Positions 9,161 to 17,677 of a stretch of DNA of 64,000 bases are shown here, in pieces. The notes under the pieces are model-generated. The model did no database searches. It saw nothing but the letters and a program-made list of their open reading frames with translations, and was not told the DNA's origin. How positions within the stretch are numbered: the stretch's first letter is position 1; each line of letters opens with the position of its first letter. This DNA comes from Ruminiclostridium papyrosolvens C7. GTDB lineage: Bacteria; Bacillota; Clostridia; Acetivibrionales; DSM-1351. The position numbers and the translations under genes are program-made. The stretch spans positions 83,140-147,139 of the forward strand of contig NZ_ATAY01000030.1 of the NCBI RefSeq assembly GCF_000421965.1, in the 5' to 3' direction.

Positions 9161-9177
9161 AATTGGATTGATTATTT

Positions 9178-10440
9178 GTGAAAAGAGTTTTAGTTGCATC
9201 AGCAGCATATAATTGGGCAGAGACTCATAGAATGGCTGCTATTGGAAAAGTGTTCTCAAAGAAGGGTTATGAGGTATACAGTATTGGAAAAGGGTGTTAT
9301 GAACATTTATTGCAGGAAAATATGATACACCTCAAAATGAAAGCAGACGATATGTGGTACTCGGAAGACAGAATACATAAGTTAATGCATATGGACGATT
9401 ATGGAAATGATTACTGTACCGAAGCTGAGCTAAAAACTATAGTATCTGAGGAAATAGAATTACTGCAGAGAATTAACCCTGATATAGTGATTACCGGATA
9501 CCGTACAACAATGTCCCTTTCCTGCAAGTATACAAAAATACCTATAGTATGGGTATTATCAGCCGTAGTATCACCTATATATTTTAAACTGGGACTTGCA
9601 AGCATGCCTGAACGTACACCCTTAGATTATGTTAAAAATATTAAAGATAAAAAAACTCAGTCGAGGTATTACAGTACACTTGCACTTAAAAATAACGGGA
9701 CATCGAAAGTGTGGAATAAGGTTGCACAAGAATATGGGTTGAAGACTTTTAAATCCGATTTGGATATTTTCAACGGGGACTTTAATCTGATGTCAGATAT
9801 TGCCGAGTTATTTCAGGACTTTAAGGATTTGCCTGAAAACTATAGCTTTTGTGGCCCTTTGTTTAATTATGAAAAAATATATTTACCGGAGAGTGTAACT
9901 AATTATAATGATGTTGGGCGAAAAAAGATCTTCGTTTCAATGGGTTCATCAGGAGAGAAGAAGATATTTTTAAAACTCTTAGAGCTGTTAAAGGATATAG
10001 ATGCAGACATTTTTGTCTCAACAACATCAATACTTGCTGAAGAGGAGACAGTGGTTTTTCCTGATAATTTCTATTTTGCAAAAGCCTTTCCCCACAAAGA
10101 AATGGCGGAGAGGGTAAACTTATCAATAATACATGGTGGACAGGGAACAGTTTACACAACTATTTTAGCCGGAAAACCATTTATAGGAATTCCTATGTTT
10201 AGTGAACAGCAATATAACCTTGAAAATATAGAGAAATTCGGCAGTTGTATTCATTTAAGGGTCAGCGACTTAAATGCAGAAAATTTTAAGAAAAGCATAG
10301 ATAAAATTATTTCAGCTAATTCTTATATTGATAATGCTAAGAAATTAAAGGAGCTAGTTGTACCTTATTATGAAGATGAAAACAGAAATGCAAGTGTCAT
10401 AGCTGCTTCAAAAATAGTGGAGTATTTTAATGAAGGGTAA
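9178..10440 (+). CDS. MGT-type (GT1) glycosyltransferase
   Basis: A 420-aa UDP-glycosyltransferase-like GT-B enzyme. The C-terminal half contains FVSMGSSGEKK and HGGQGTVYTTILAGKPFIG followed by P and a Q-rich acceptor turn (PMFSEQQYN), the sugar-nucleotide donor signature of macrolide and natural-product glycosyltransferases. The start is a GTG with only a weak RBS. No signal peptide or membrane segment is evident. It overlaps the phosphopantetheinyl transferase gene by 11 bases, showing both belong to the operon. Likely role: attach a sugar to the polyketide or aglycone. Confidence 0.85.
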   Translation: MKRVLVASAAYNWAETHRMAAIGKVFSKKGYEVYSIGKGCYEHLLQENMIHLKMKADDMWYSEDRIHKLMHMDDYGNDYCTEAELKTIVSEEIELLQRINPDIVITGYRTTMSLSCKYTKIPIVWVLSAVVSPIYFKLGLASMPERTPLDYVKNIKDKKTQSRYYSTLALKNNGTSKVWNKVAQEYGLKTFKSDLDIFNGDFNLMSDIAELFQDFKDLPENYSFCGPLFNYEKIYLPESVTNYNDVGRKKIFVSMGSSGEKKIFLKLLELLKDIDADIFVSTTSILAEEETVVFPDNFYFAKAFPHKEMAERVNLSIIHGGQGTVYTTILAGKPFIGIPMFSEQQYNLENIEKFGSCIHLRVSDLNAENFKKSIDKIISANSYIDNAKKLKELVVPYYEDENRNASVIAASKIVEYFNEG

Positions 10441-10999
10441 AACAAAAATATATTACATGTCGTTTAAATCCTTAAATGAAAGTAATTTGGAGCAATTAAA
10501 GCAGAATGAAAAAAAGTATATGCAGATTCTTTGTGAGTATGCTTTTAAGGACTATTTAAGGGATTCCAAGGAGAATGATTTGCAGGACATGCCTACCGGA
10601 AGAACAGAGCACATATCCAAAAGCCATTCTAATGGTTATGTTGTCATTGGTATAAGTCCCCGGCCTATAGGATGTGACATTGAAAAAGTAAGAACGGATT
10701 GGACAAGAGAGGACTTGAAAAAACGGATTTGCTTTTATCTTGACTCGGATTCTCAATTGGCGGTACTTAATTCATCGGATCCGCAAAGAAACGCAATTAT
10801 CGCTTGGACCAGAAAAGAAAGTTATTTTAAGGTTCACCAAACACGTTGTGTTTCCAAGGAATTTGAAATAGCAAGTTTATATGAAACAGTCCATGGTAAA
10901 CATATGAAATTTGTCAGTATTCAAGTTGATAAAGATATGATTTTAACATGCTATATAGATATTAAATCTGATGTAGAATGGATACAGGTATTAGTTTAA
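10430..10999 (+). CDS. Sfp-type phosphopantetheinyl transferase
   Basis: A 189-aa 4'-phosphopantetheinyl transferase of the Sfp/AcpT type. It has the magnesium/CoA motif GCDIEKV (Asp83, Glu85) and the second motif WTRKESYFK (126-134). It should convert the cluster ACP from apo to holo form by transferring phosphopantetheine to Ser50 of that protein. It is shorter than Bacillus Sfp (about 224 aa) but has both core motifs. The gene overlaps the glycosyltransferase upstream and is the last of the operon; the next gene is on the other strand. A dedicated activating enzyme supports a self-contained biosynthetic cluster. Confidence 0.88.
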   Translation: MKGKTKIYYMSFKSLNESNLEQLKQNEKKYMQILCEYAFKDYLRDSKENDLQDMPTGRTEHISKSHSNGYVVIGISPRPIGCDIEKVRTDWTREDLKKRICFYLDSDSQLAVLNSSDPQRNAIIAWTRKESYFKVHQTRCVSKEFEIASLYETVHGKHMKFVSIQVDKDMILTCYIDIKSDVEWIQVLV

Positions 11000-11071
11000 A
11001 TCAATTAAATAGTCATAATGAAATGGAAAAATATATCGGTTGTAACAATACACAAATTAATGCAATCTAAA

Positions 11072-11106
11072 AGGACTGAGTCCGGTGCAAAATCGGATGC
11101 AGTCCT
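11072..11106 (-). terminator. Terminator-like hairpin after the ArsR gene
   Basis: Inverted arms AGGACTG...CAGTCCT with an inner TCCG/CGGA pairing and an 8-9 base loop. Read on the minus strand it is followed by CTTTTAGATT, a short T-rich tail, so it probably ends the minus-strand sulfur operon. It may also slow transcription from the converging biosynthetic operon. Confidence 0.55.
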
Positions 11107-11142
11107 ATAGAGCATACTGAATAAACGTTTTTGGTTCAGCTA

Positions 11143-11433
11143 CTAGCTGTTTTTAATTTCGTCTTTTAAAAGGACTTTTACAATGTCGATAATATCCTCA
11201 TCAATTACACGATAGCAAATTTCAAGCCCCTTTCGCTCTCCGTCAATTATACCTGCCGACTTTAGTTTTGCAAGGTGCTGTGATACTGTAGACTGGGGAA
11301 GGCCAAGACATTCCTGTATTTTGGTTACATTACAGCCACCTTCTATTAACCCTTTTACAATACACAGCCTTTGAGGATGAGCCAGTGCTTTTATTTTATC
11401 GGCTTTCTTTTCATAAATTTTTAAATCTATCAA
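11143..11433 (-). CDS. ArsR/SmtB-family transcriptional repressor
   Basis: A 96-aa winged-helix protein. The recognition region LGLPQSTVSQHLAKLKSAGII is preceded by LAHPQRLCIVKGL, the standard ArsR layout. A Cys occurs in RLCIVKGLIEGGC (two Cys) and one in GLEICYR; paired Cys residues are used by persulfide-sensing members (SqrR/BigR type) but also by metal sensors. The gene lies 47 bases downstream of the sulfur-carrier fusion gene on the same strand, with a GGGGG-type RBS. I infer that it represses that gene through the palindrome at 13955-13982 and responds to reactive sulfur species. Confidence 0.85.
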   Translation of the reverse strand: MIDLKIYEKKADKIKALAHPQRLCIVKGLIEGGCNVTKIQECLGLPQSTVSQHLAKLKSAGIIDGERKGLEICYRVIDEDIIDIVKVLLKDEIKNS

Positions 11434-11480
11434 AATTGTAATCCCCCTTTTTAAAACATAGCCCTGATATAAATTATTCC

Positions 11481-13928
11481 CTAAATAAACAAACTCATAT
11501 CCGATTCTTCGGCAGAACTCAAGAATGAGGCCACGCCTCCAATAGTAACTCCGTCAATAAGTTCTTCTTTTTTAATCCCCATTATATCCATTGACATATT
11601 GCAGGCTACAAATTCAATTCCGTTATTCTGTGCCTGAGCAACAAGTTCTTCCAATGAATATATGTTCTTTTTATTCATAAGATGACGTATCATTTTTGGT
11701 CCCACGCCTGCCATGTTCATTTTGGACAGTGACAATTTACCTGATCCCTTAGGCATCATAACACCAAACATTCTTGAAATAAAGTCTTTTTTTATACTGG
11801 CGGAATTTTTTTGCTTTCTAAGAATATTCAATCCCCAAAAGGTAAAAAACATTGTAACCTTTCTTCCCATTGAGGCTGCTCCGTTTGCTATAATAAAAGA
11901 CGCTATAGCCTTATCAAGGTCGTTACTGAACACAATCATAGATTTATTATTCTTGTTTTTATACTGCACTTCCATTGCATTATCCTCTTTTATTCCTTTT
12001 TTTATTTTGGCAATAAAGGTTTTGTTTTCGAATTTAACCCCAAGAAGCTCATTACCTGTGGATTTACACCAGGTTTTTATATCTTCCTGAAAGGCCGGGT
12101 CTGTAGCTTTAACCTCCATAATATCGTTATCATTTAGAGACTTCATTGTGTCGAATACTTTCATAATTGGGCCGGGACACTGCAGACCACATGCATCAAG
12201 TTCAATCACGGAAGAAGGGCTTTCTTCCAAAGAGTGCAACTCCTGCAATTGGTTTTCAAATATACCTTCATTTGTCTGCTTCTCAACAGCCATTCTGTAT
12301 GTTTTGAGACCTCCGCTAAGATTTCTGGCATCGAAACCCTTTTGAGTGAGTATTCTTGCTGCAAGATAGCCTCTTAAACCCACCTGGCAGAATATAAATA
12401 TAGTTTTGTCCTTCGGGAGTTCGTGGAGTCTGCTCCGCAGTTCATCCAGAGGAATGTTAACTGCACCATTTATAGTTCCAAGCTGGAATTCCTCACGTTC
12501 CCGGACATCCAACAATACCCCGTTATCTTTATTTATGCTGTCAACTTCATTCCAATGAAAAATACTGCAATTATTTTTTAGTATGTTTGAAGCCGTGAAG
12601 CCTGCAACATTCACAGGGTCCTTTGCCGATGAAAACGGCGGGGCATAGGCTAATTCAAGCTTTTCAAGATCGTATACAGTCATTCCGGCTCTTATGGCTG
12701 TTGAGAGAATATCAATTCTTTTGTCTACGCCGTCATATCCTACAATCTGCGCTCCCAGAAGTTTTCCGTTGGTTTTTTCAAAAACAACCTTAATGGACAT
12801 GGGGATACCTCCCGGGTAATAGCTTGCATGTGAGGCTGAATGAGTGAAAGATTTTTCATATTCAATATTGTTTCTTTGCAGCAAGCGCTCACTGTTACCG
12901 GTAATGGCAACTGCCAAATCAAAAACTTTTACAATAGAGGTTCCCTGAGTACCTTCGTATTTCTCATTACCTCCGCAGATATTATCGGCAGCAATTCGTC
13001 CTTGTTTGTTTGCAGGCCCTGCCAGAGGAATAAGAGCAGGATTTTGGCTTATAAAATCTTTTACCTGTACAGCGTCTCCCACAGCATAAATGTCAGGGTC
13101 AGAAGTCTGAAGATACTCATTGACACTGATTCCACCCGAGCTTCCGATTGTAAGTTTTGCATCTGCTGCCAAACGTACATCGGGGCGGACACCAATACCC
13201 ATTATGACCATATCGGCTTTAATCAACTTGCCGCTTGCCAGCTTAACATTTATATGGGTTCCGTTGTCATCAAAGGCTGATACTGCGTCCTTTAATATAA
13301 GTTCAACGTTTTTCATTCTCAGGTGGTTATGGACAATAGCTGCCATGTCATAATCCATAGGCCCGATAACATGGTCTGACAGCTCAACAACTGAAACGTT
13401 AATTCCCCTCATATGGAGATTCTCTGCCATTTCAAGACCTATAAAGCCTGCACCTACAACCACAGCTCTGCGAGGATTCATTTTATCCACATAGTCCTTG
13501 ATACTGTATGTATCAGGAATATTTCTTAAAGTAAAAATCCTTGAGGAATTAATTCCGGGAAGCTGCGGTCTGATAGGCTCTGCACCGGGAGATAACACAA
13601 GTTTGTCATAGGACTCTGTATATGTGCTATTTCCAGAAAGGTCTTTAATTTCAACTATTTTCTTTAAAGGGTCTATTCTCAGAACTTCGCTATTAACTCT
13701 TACATCTATTCCAAAACGTTGCTTCATTTTTTCGGGGGTGACTACAATAAGATTCTCTTTTTGGGTTATTACTTCACCAACATAATAAGGAAGGCCGCAG
13801 TTAGCAAAAGATATATGCTGCCCCTTCTCAAACAGAATGATTTCTGCATTTTCATCAAGTCTTCTAAGTCTTGCGGCAGCACTTGCACCTCCTGCAACTC
13901 CACCTACTATTATCACTTTTAAGCTCAT
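11481..13928 (-). CDS. Four-domain CoA-disulfide/persulfide reductase - rhodanese - TusA - DsrE fusion
   Basis: An 815-aa fusion. Residues 1 to about 450 form an FAD/NAD(P)H disulfide reductase (GGVAGGASAAARLRR at the N terminus, active Cys44 in SFANCGLPYYVG, NAD motif GAGFIGLE near 159). Residues 455-548 are a rhodanese domain with Cys514 in FCQVGLRG. Residues 573-645 are a TusA/SirA-like carrier with Cys584 in GLQCPGP. Residues 662-815 are a DsrE/DsrF-like domain. Together this should reduce CoA or glutathione-type persulfides and polysulfides and relay sulfane sulfur between cysteines inside one polypeptide. GGAGGT precedes the ATG. The downstream ArsR gene is probably its regulator. Confidence 0.9.
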   Translation of the reverse strand: MSLKVIIVGGVAGGASAAARLRRLDENAEIILFEKGQHISFANCGLPYYVGEVITQKENLIVVTPEKMKQRFGIDVRVNSEVLRIDPLKKIVEIKDLSGNSTYTESYDKLVLSPGAEPIRPQLPGINSSRIFTLRNIPDTYSIKDYVDKMNPRRAVVVGAGFIGLEMAENLHMRGINVSVVELSDHVIGPMDYDMAAIVHNHLRMKNVELILKDAVSAFDDNGTHINVKLASGKLIKADMVIMGIGVRPDVRLAADAKLTIGSSGGISVNEYLQTSDPDIYAVGDAVQVKDFISQNPALIPLAGPANKQGRIAADNICGGNEKYEGTQGTSIVKVFDLAVAITGNSERLLQRNNIEYEKSFTHSASHASYYPGGIPMSIKVVFEKTNGKLLGAQIVGYDGVDKRIDILSTAIRAGMTVYDLEKLELAYAPPFSSAKDPVNVAGFTASNILKNNCSIFHWNEVDSINKDNGVLLDVREREEFQLGTINGAVNIPLDELRSRLHELPKDKTIFIFCQVGLRGYLAARILTQKGFDARNLSGGLKTYRMAVEKQTNEGIFENQLQELHSLEESPSSVIELDACGLQCPGPIMKVFDTMKSLNDNDIMEVKATDPAFQEDIKTWCKSTGNELLGVKFENKTFIAKIKKGIKEDNAMEVQYKNKNNKSMIVFSNDLDKAIASFIIANGAASMGRKVTMFFTFWGLNILRKQKNSASIKKDFISRMFGVMMPKGSGKLSLSKMNMAGVGPKMIRHLMNKKNIYSLEELVAQAQNNGIEFVACNMSMDIMGIKKEELIDGVTIGGVASFLSSAEESDMSLFI

Positions 13929-13954
13929 ATATTAAGACCTCCAATAATATTTAT

Positions 13955-14000
13955 ATATCATTATATTTAAATAATACGATATAAGTTCCTGTTCTGTCAA
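13955..14000 (-). promoter_or_regulatory. Promoter with overlapping ArsR-type operator
   Basis: On the minus strand a TTGACA (13995-14000) and TATTAT (13971-13976) are separated by 18 bases, a good sigma-A promoter for the sulfur fusion gene. A 28-base imperfect palindrome at 13955-13982 (22 of 28 positions symmetric; arms ATATC...GATAT around a TATTTAAATA core) covers the -10 box. ArsR/SmtB proteins bind palindromes of this kind, and occupancy here would block RNA polymerase. Confidence 0.65.
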
Positions 14001-14080
14001 TAAATTATAAGAATATAAAAGTAAATTACAGGTAAAATAAGTATATTGATTTAATAAATAGGTATAAGGAGTGTAATGTC

Positions 14081-14215
14081 ATGAGCAATAAGAAAATTAA
14101 AAAAAGTAATAAGCAGAAGCAAGACGGTGCTTTCCATTCAAAAAATATAAAACATGATCCCCAAGCGGAAAGTGCCAGAGCAAAATTCGGTAAGGAGACT
14201 CCGGCATCTGAATAA
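14081..14215 (+). CDS. Small basic protein (44 aa), clostridial family
   Basis: A 44-aa ORF with a strong RBS (AAGGAG at 14066-14071, 9 bases before the ATG). It is Lys-rich at the N terminus (SNKKIKKSNKQK) and carries a FHSKNIKHDPQAESARAKFG segment. From memory this resembles small uncharacterised clostridial proteins annotated as the CPC_1213 family, but I could not check this. Function unknown; the sequence is soluble with no membrane segment. It stands alone between the sulfur promoter and a fold-back element. Confidence 0.65.
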   Translation: MSNKKIKKSNKQKQDGAFHSKNIKHDPQAESARAKFGKETPASE

Positions 14216-14241
14216 ATTGAATAAACAGTCTAAGATTTTAA

Positions 14242-14556
14242 AAATGGGGTTGTCGAAAAACAGATAGTTTTTCTGTTTTAACACTGGTACTACCGTATAA
14301 AATTATATCAATGATTGCTTCCAAGATATTTGCAAGAGTTTCTGGCGGCTCATCATAGGATATTTTACCGTCGCTCACATTCATCGTCCATAATTCATGG
14401 TTTCGCTAAAACTTACATCGTGTAAGTTTTCCGGTAAAATATCCATGTTCAACCATAAACAACTGCAAATATCTTTAATCAAGCTTCCATTGATATAATT
14501 TATACTCTAAGTATAGGTTAAGAAAGATAAAAATTAATTTTTCGACAACCCCATTT
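14242..14556. repeat. Fold-back MITE-like element, 315 bp
   Basis: A non-coding block bounded by perfect 19-base terminal inverted repeats (14242-14260 and 14538-14556, starting AAATGGGGTTGTCG). It is also symmetric inside: 14300-14313 pairs with 14488-14501, AGATATTTGCA with TGCAAATATCT, 14358-14370 with 14432-14444 (13 bases perfect), and 14408-14417 with 14421-14430 at the tip. The element would form one long hairpin. No ORF or transposase is present. No clear target duplication is seen. The right terminal 37 bases recur at 44319-44355 (34 of 37 identical), showing it is a repeat family. Confidence 0.8.
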
Positions 14557-14647
14557 GTTATTGCTTAGGCATAGGAGGATATCTGCCGATATATATATTG
14601 GCGATTAATCAGTAAATATTAACCAATTCAAAGGAGGATTTATCTAA

Positions 14648-15763
14648 ATGAAAAAAATTATTGCCGTACTTCTATGTATTATGTTGCTTCTTAACACCGG
14701 AATTGTTATGGCAGCGCAGACCAGCTCCGTACAAGAGGATAAGGCGGCAAAGATTATTATTGACGGAGTTCCGCTAAAGCTTTCCAATGTGGCCATAATC
14801 AAGGATAAAAAGCTTATGCTGTCCACAGAAGTGTTTACAGGTTTGGGAGTAGCTAAAACCGGTCAGGTTTGGGATAAAAGTAAAACAAAGCTTACTTTAA
14901 CAAAGGGAAAAACAAAGCTTGTTATGCAGATTAACAGTTCAACTGCCACATTAAACGGTACTAAAAAAACTGTTTCCGTAAAGCCATTTTTATATAAAAG
15001 TAAAGCATATTTTCCGGTTGATTTTGTTGCAGACTGTTTTGGCAGAAATATAAATAAGGATAGTCAGACCAATACATATTTCCTAAGAGATAAATCCTCA
15101 TTTTCAAAAAACAAGTTACTTTTAGACAATGTTCTAAAATCAATGAATTCAGTTTCAAAGTTAAAGGTCAAAGAGAATGCAGAGCTTTCATTAAAGGGAA
15201 CTGGCCTTGATATAAAACTTACTGCACCTGTATCAACTTTAATGGATTTAAAATCAAAAAAAGCCTTCAGTACTATTAACTACAAAATGAATACAAATGG
15301 TGAAGTTACAGAGAATAATATTCTTATTGCCATGAATGACAACAAGCAATATTCCCAGGTTGACCAGGGAGAATGGACTCATGAGGATATGAGCGAGAAA
15401 GAATTTACTGACGGCTTTGCGTTCAATTCTTTAGTAAAGTATGACAATACTATTTTATCTGCGTTAACTTCCGTTAACGGAAAAGATAAGAACGAAGTAA
15501 TTCTTAAAGGAAACGTTATTATCGGTAGTACATTATCCGATTTTTTAACCAGTCAGGAGTTAATCAAAAATCAAATTTCTTCAAAATACGTTGAGTTGAC
15601 TATAAATACAAGTACAAACTGTATCAGTAAAATTATATTAAAAGAATCAGGAACTACTGATATAGAAGGTACAAAGTACAATTTTTCAGTAACCTACCAA
15701 ATGAATTTTTCAGATATAAACGGAAACTTTGAGGTAGAAATGCCAAGTGATTTGAACTCATAA
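14648..15763 (+). CDS. Secreted stalk-domain protein (copper amine oxidase N-terminal-like)
   Basis: A 371-aa exported protein. A signal peptide is evident (MKK, hydrophobic core IIAVLLCIMLLLNTGIVMA, cleavage near AQT). Residues about 35-140 match the copper-amine-oxidase-N or stalk domain common in Clostridia (DGVPLKL, MLSTEVFTGLG, YFPVDFVADCFG), which is a cell-surface module and not an oxidase. The remaining 230 residues are a beta-rich region without a recognised catalytic motif. AAGGAGG is well placed. The gene lies alone between the fold-back element and a bidirectional terminator. The function of the C-terminal part is unknown. Confidence 0.8.
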   Translation: MKKIIAVLLCIMLLLNTGIVMAAQTSSVQEDKAAKIIIDGVPLKLSNVAIIKDKKLMLSTEVFTGLGVAKTGQVWDKSKTKLTLTKGKTKLVMQINSSTATLNGTKKTVSVKPFLYKSKAYFPVDFVADCFGRNINKDSQTNTYFLRDKSSFSKNKLLLDNVLKSMNSVSKLKVKENAELSLKGTGLDIKLTAPVSTLMDLKSKKAFSTINYKMNTNGEVTENNILIAMNDNKQYSQVDQGEWTHEDMSEKEFTDGFAFNSLVKYDNTILSALTSVNGKDKNEVILKGNVIIGSTLSDFLTSQELIKNQISSKYVELTINTSTNCISKIILKESGTTDIEGTKYNFSVTYQMNFSDINGNFEVEMPSDLNS

Positions 15764-15764
15764 T

Positions 15765-15811
15765 AAATTAAAAGCCTTGCACCGTCTGATACGCTGCAAG
15801 GCTTTTAATTT
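15765..15811. terminator. Bidirectional intrinsic terminator
   Basis: Perfect 17-base arms (15765-15781 and 15795-15811, core AAAGCCTTGCA) flank a 13-base loop, with A-rich and T-rich sides on both strands. It separates the converging stalk-domain gene and uppP and can serve both. Confidence 0.9.
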
Positions 15812-15819
15812 GCCACTAT

Positions 15820-16665
15820 TTAAAAGAATCCCATAAATCCTGCTATTAAAACTATAACTGCAAAAATCATTCTGTATATTGCAAAGGATTTGAGAGGCTT
15901 TCTTTTCAGATATGAAATAAACTGACTGATTACAGCTACAGATACTAAAAACGCTACTACAAACCCAACTACAAGGGAGATTAGTTCGGCAGCCGGAAGT
16001 GAGGTCAGGCCTCCGATTTTGATAATTTCCAAAAGGCTATAGCCAAACATGACCGGAATGGCAAGGAAGAATGAAAACTCTGCTCCTACAACAGTAGAAA
16101 GACCAGCGACCCATCCACCTATAATTGTTGAGGCGGAACGGGACATACCCGGAATTATTGCCAGACACTGAAAAGCACCGATTATCAAGGCTTGCTTTGG
16201 AGTTACGCTCAGCTTTTGCTTACCTAGATTGTTGTTTCGGAATCTCTTTTCTGCATATATCATCCACAAACCGCCTAGTATCAGAACAATAGCTACTGTG
16301 ACAGGAGTCATAAGATATTTTTCAACGGGCTTATCCAGTAGAAGCTTAACAGCTGCTCCGGGGAGGCAGGCTATAAAAATCATAAACCAGAATTTGAAAC
16401 CTGACTTTTCATACCCAACCTTCTGAGGAAAGAAATTTATAATAGTTTCCTTTATCTTTTTCCAATATAGCAGAACAACTGCCAATATGGCACCTAACTG
16501 AATTACATATGTATACATTTCAACATAGTTTGGGCTGGCACTTTTAAACCCCATTATATTTTCAAAAATAATCAAATGCCCTGTTGAAGAAATAGGGAGA
16601 AATTCAGTGACACCTTCAACAATTCCCAGAACTATTGATTTAAGCACAAATAACAAAGTATCCAT
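15820..16665 (-). CDS. uppP: Undecaprenyl-diphosphatase (BacA/UppP family)
   Basis: A 281-aa polytopic membrane protein. It has the two family signatures: GIVEGVTEFLPISSTGHLI (about residues 14-32, with catalytic Glu and His) and PGMSRSASTI (about 172-181). It dephosphorylates undecaprenyl diphosphate at the membrane, recycling the lipid carrier for peptidoglycan and giving bacitracin tolerance. Seven to eight hydrophobic segments are visible. The gene is monocistronic on the minus strand with an AGGTGG-type RBS. Confidence 0.93.
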   Translation of the reverse strand: MDTLLFVLKSIVLGIVEGVTEFLPISSTGHLIIFENIMGFKSASPNYVEMYTYVIQLGAILAVVLLYWKKIKETIINFFPQKVGYEKSGFKFWFMIFIACLPGAAVKLLLDKPVEKYLMTPVTVAIVLILGGLWMIYAEKRFRNNNLGKQKLSVTPKQALIIGAFQCLAIIPGMSRSASTIIGGWVAGLSTVVGAEFSFFLAIPVMFGYSLLEIIKIGGLTSLPAAELISLVVGFVVAFLVSVAVISQFISYLKRKPLKSFAIYRMIFAVIVLIAGFMGFF

Positions 16666-16964
16666 TTCCTACCACCTTTTTTCATATTAAATTTGAATTG
16701 TATTTCCTGCCTATTGCCTTTTGTATATAGGTTACTTAAATACTCAAAGTTAGTCAAGCAAACTTTGACACCGGGTAATAACATTTAATTTTACGATTTT
16801 AGAGACGCCATTGTCTGAAATGTACCCGTTTCAAGAGAATTGGATAGGAAATAACAAAATTTAGCTTATTTATGGCATAATGGGTATAAATTATTATGGA
16901 CAGGGGTGTGTGTGGACTGTAAAATATTTTTGTATATTTATTTTATTAAACGGGAGTGTATACT
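16666..16964. other. Intergenic region between divergent uppP and trmB
   Basis: About 300 bases without a gene. It holds an 8-base inverted repeat (16744-16751 with 16761-16768, TCAAAGTT/AACTTTGA), which could be an operator or a leader hairpin, and AT-rich DNA expected to carry the two divergent promoters. I see no ORF with a usable RBS. Confidence 0.5.
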
Positions 16965-17675
16965 GTGAGGCTTAGAAGAAAACCATGGGCAAGACCTGAA
17001 CTGGCGGCATGTGATTTTTATGTGGGTGATCCGCCCGGATATAAGGGCAGATGGCGGGAGTTTTTTGGCAACAGCAATCCCATACATGTGGAACTGGGGT
17101 GCGGCAAGGGAGGCTTTATATCGAGGCTTGCTGCTGATAATCAAAACATCAACTATATAGCTATAGATTTAAAAAGTGAAGTTCTTGGACTTGCAAAACG
17201 TAAGATTGAGAAAGAATATAATGAAAAAGGTATTAAAGAAATAAAGAATATCAGGCTTATGTCCCAGAATATTGAATTAATTGACAATATGCTGGACACT
17301 GCAGACTCAATTGACAAGATTTATATTAACTTCTGCAATCCGTGGCCTAAGACTCCGTATAAGAAAAAAAGACTGACACATGGTAAACAGCTTGTAAAGT
17401 ATAAACAATTTATGACGTCAGGTGCGGAAATTTGGTTTAAGACCGATGATGACGGTCTTTTTGAAGATTCAGTAAAATATTTTGAAGAAAATGGGTTTAT
17501 AATAAAATATAAAACCTGGAATTTACATGAAAGCGGCTTTGAGGAGAATGTTCCAACAGAACATGAGATAATGTTCTCTGAAGATGGAATTCCAATAAAG
17601 TTCCTGATTGCAGAATATAAAATGGAAATACTTGAAGTTGCTTGCATTGGTATAAATACAAAAGAGGAAAATTAA
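16965..17675 (+). CDS. trmB: tRNA (guanine-N7-)-methyltransferase
   Basis: A 236-aa Rossmann-fold methyltransferase that places m7G at position 46 of tRNA. The SAM motif is ELGCGKGGF (about residues 46-54). The diagnostic block [19 protein letters not shown] is present, with Asn where many homologues have Asp in DPWPK. I choose the GTG at 16965, because GGAG at 16953-16956 is correctly spaced for it and would overlap the earlier GTG at 16956. The next methyltransferase gene begins 3 bases after the stop, so the two are co-transcribed. Confidence 0.9.
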   Translation: MRLRRKPWARPELAACDFYVGDPPGYKGRWREFFGNSNPIHVELGCGKGGFISRLAADNQNINYIAIDLKSEVLGLAKRKIEKEYNEKGIKEIKNIRLMSQNIELIDNMLDTADSIDKIYINFCNPWPKTPYKKKRLTHGKQLVKYKQFMTSGAEIWFKTDDDGLFEDSVKYFEENGFIIKYKTWNLHESGFEENVPTEHEIMFSEDGIPIKFLIAEYKMEILEVACIGINTKEEN

Positions 17676-17677
17676 CT

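Noticed and set aside
16744..16768. Intrinsic terminator between uppP and trmB
   Set aside because: The inverted repeat has no T run on either strand and lies upstream of both divergent genes, so it cannot be their terminator.
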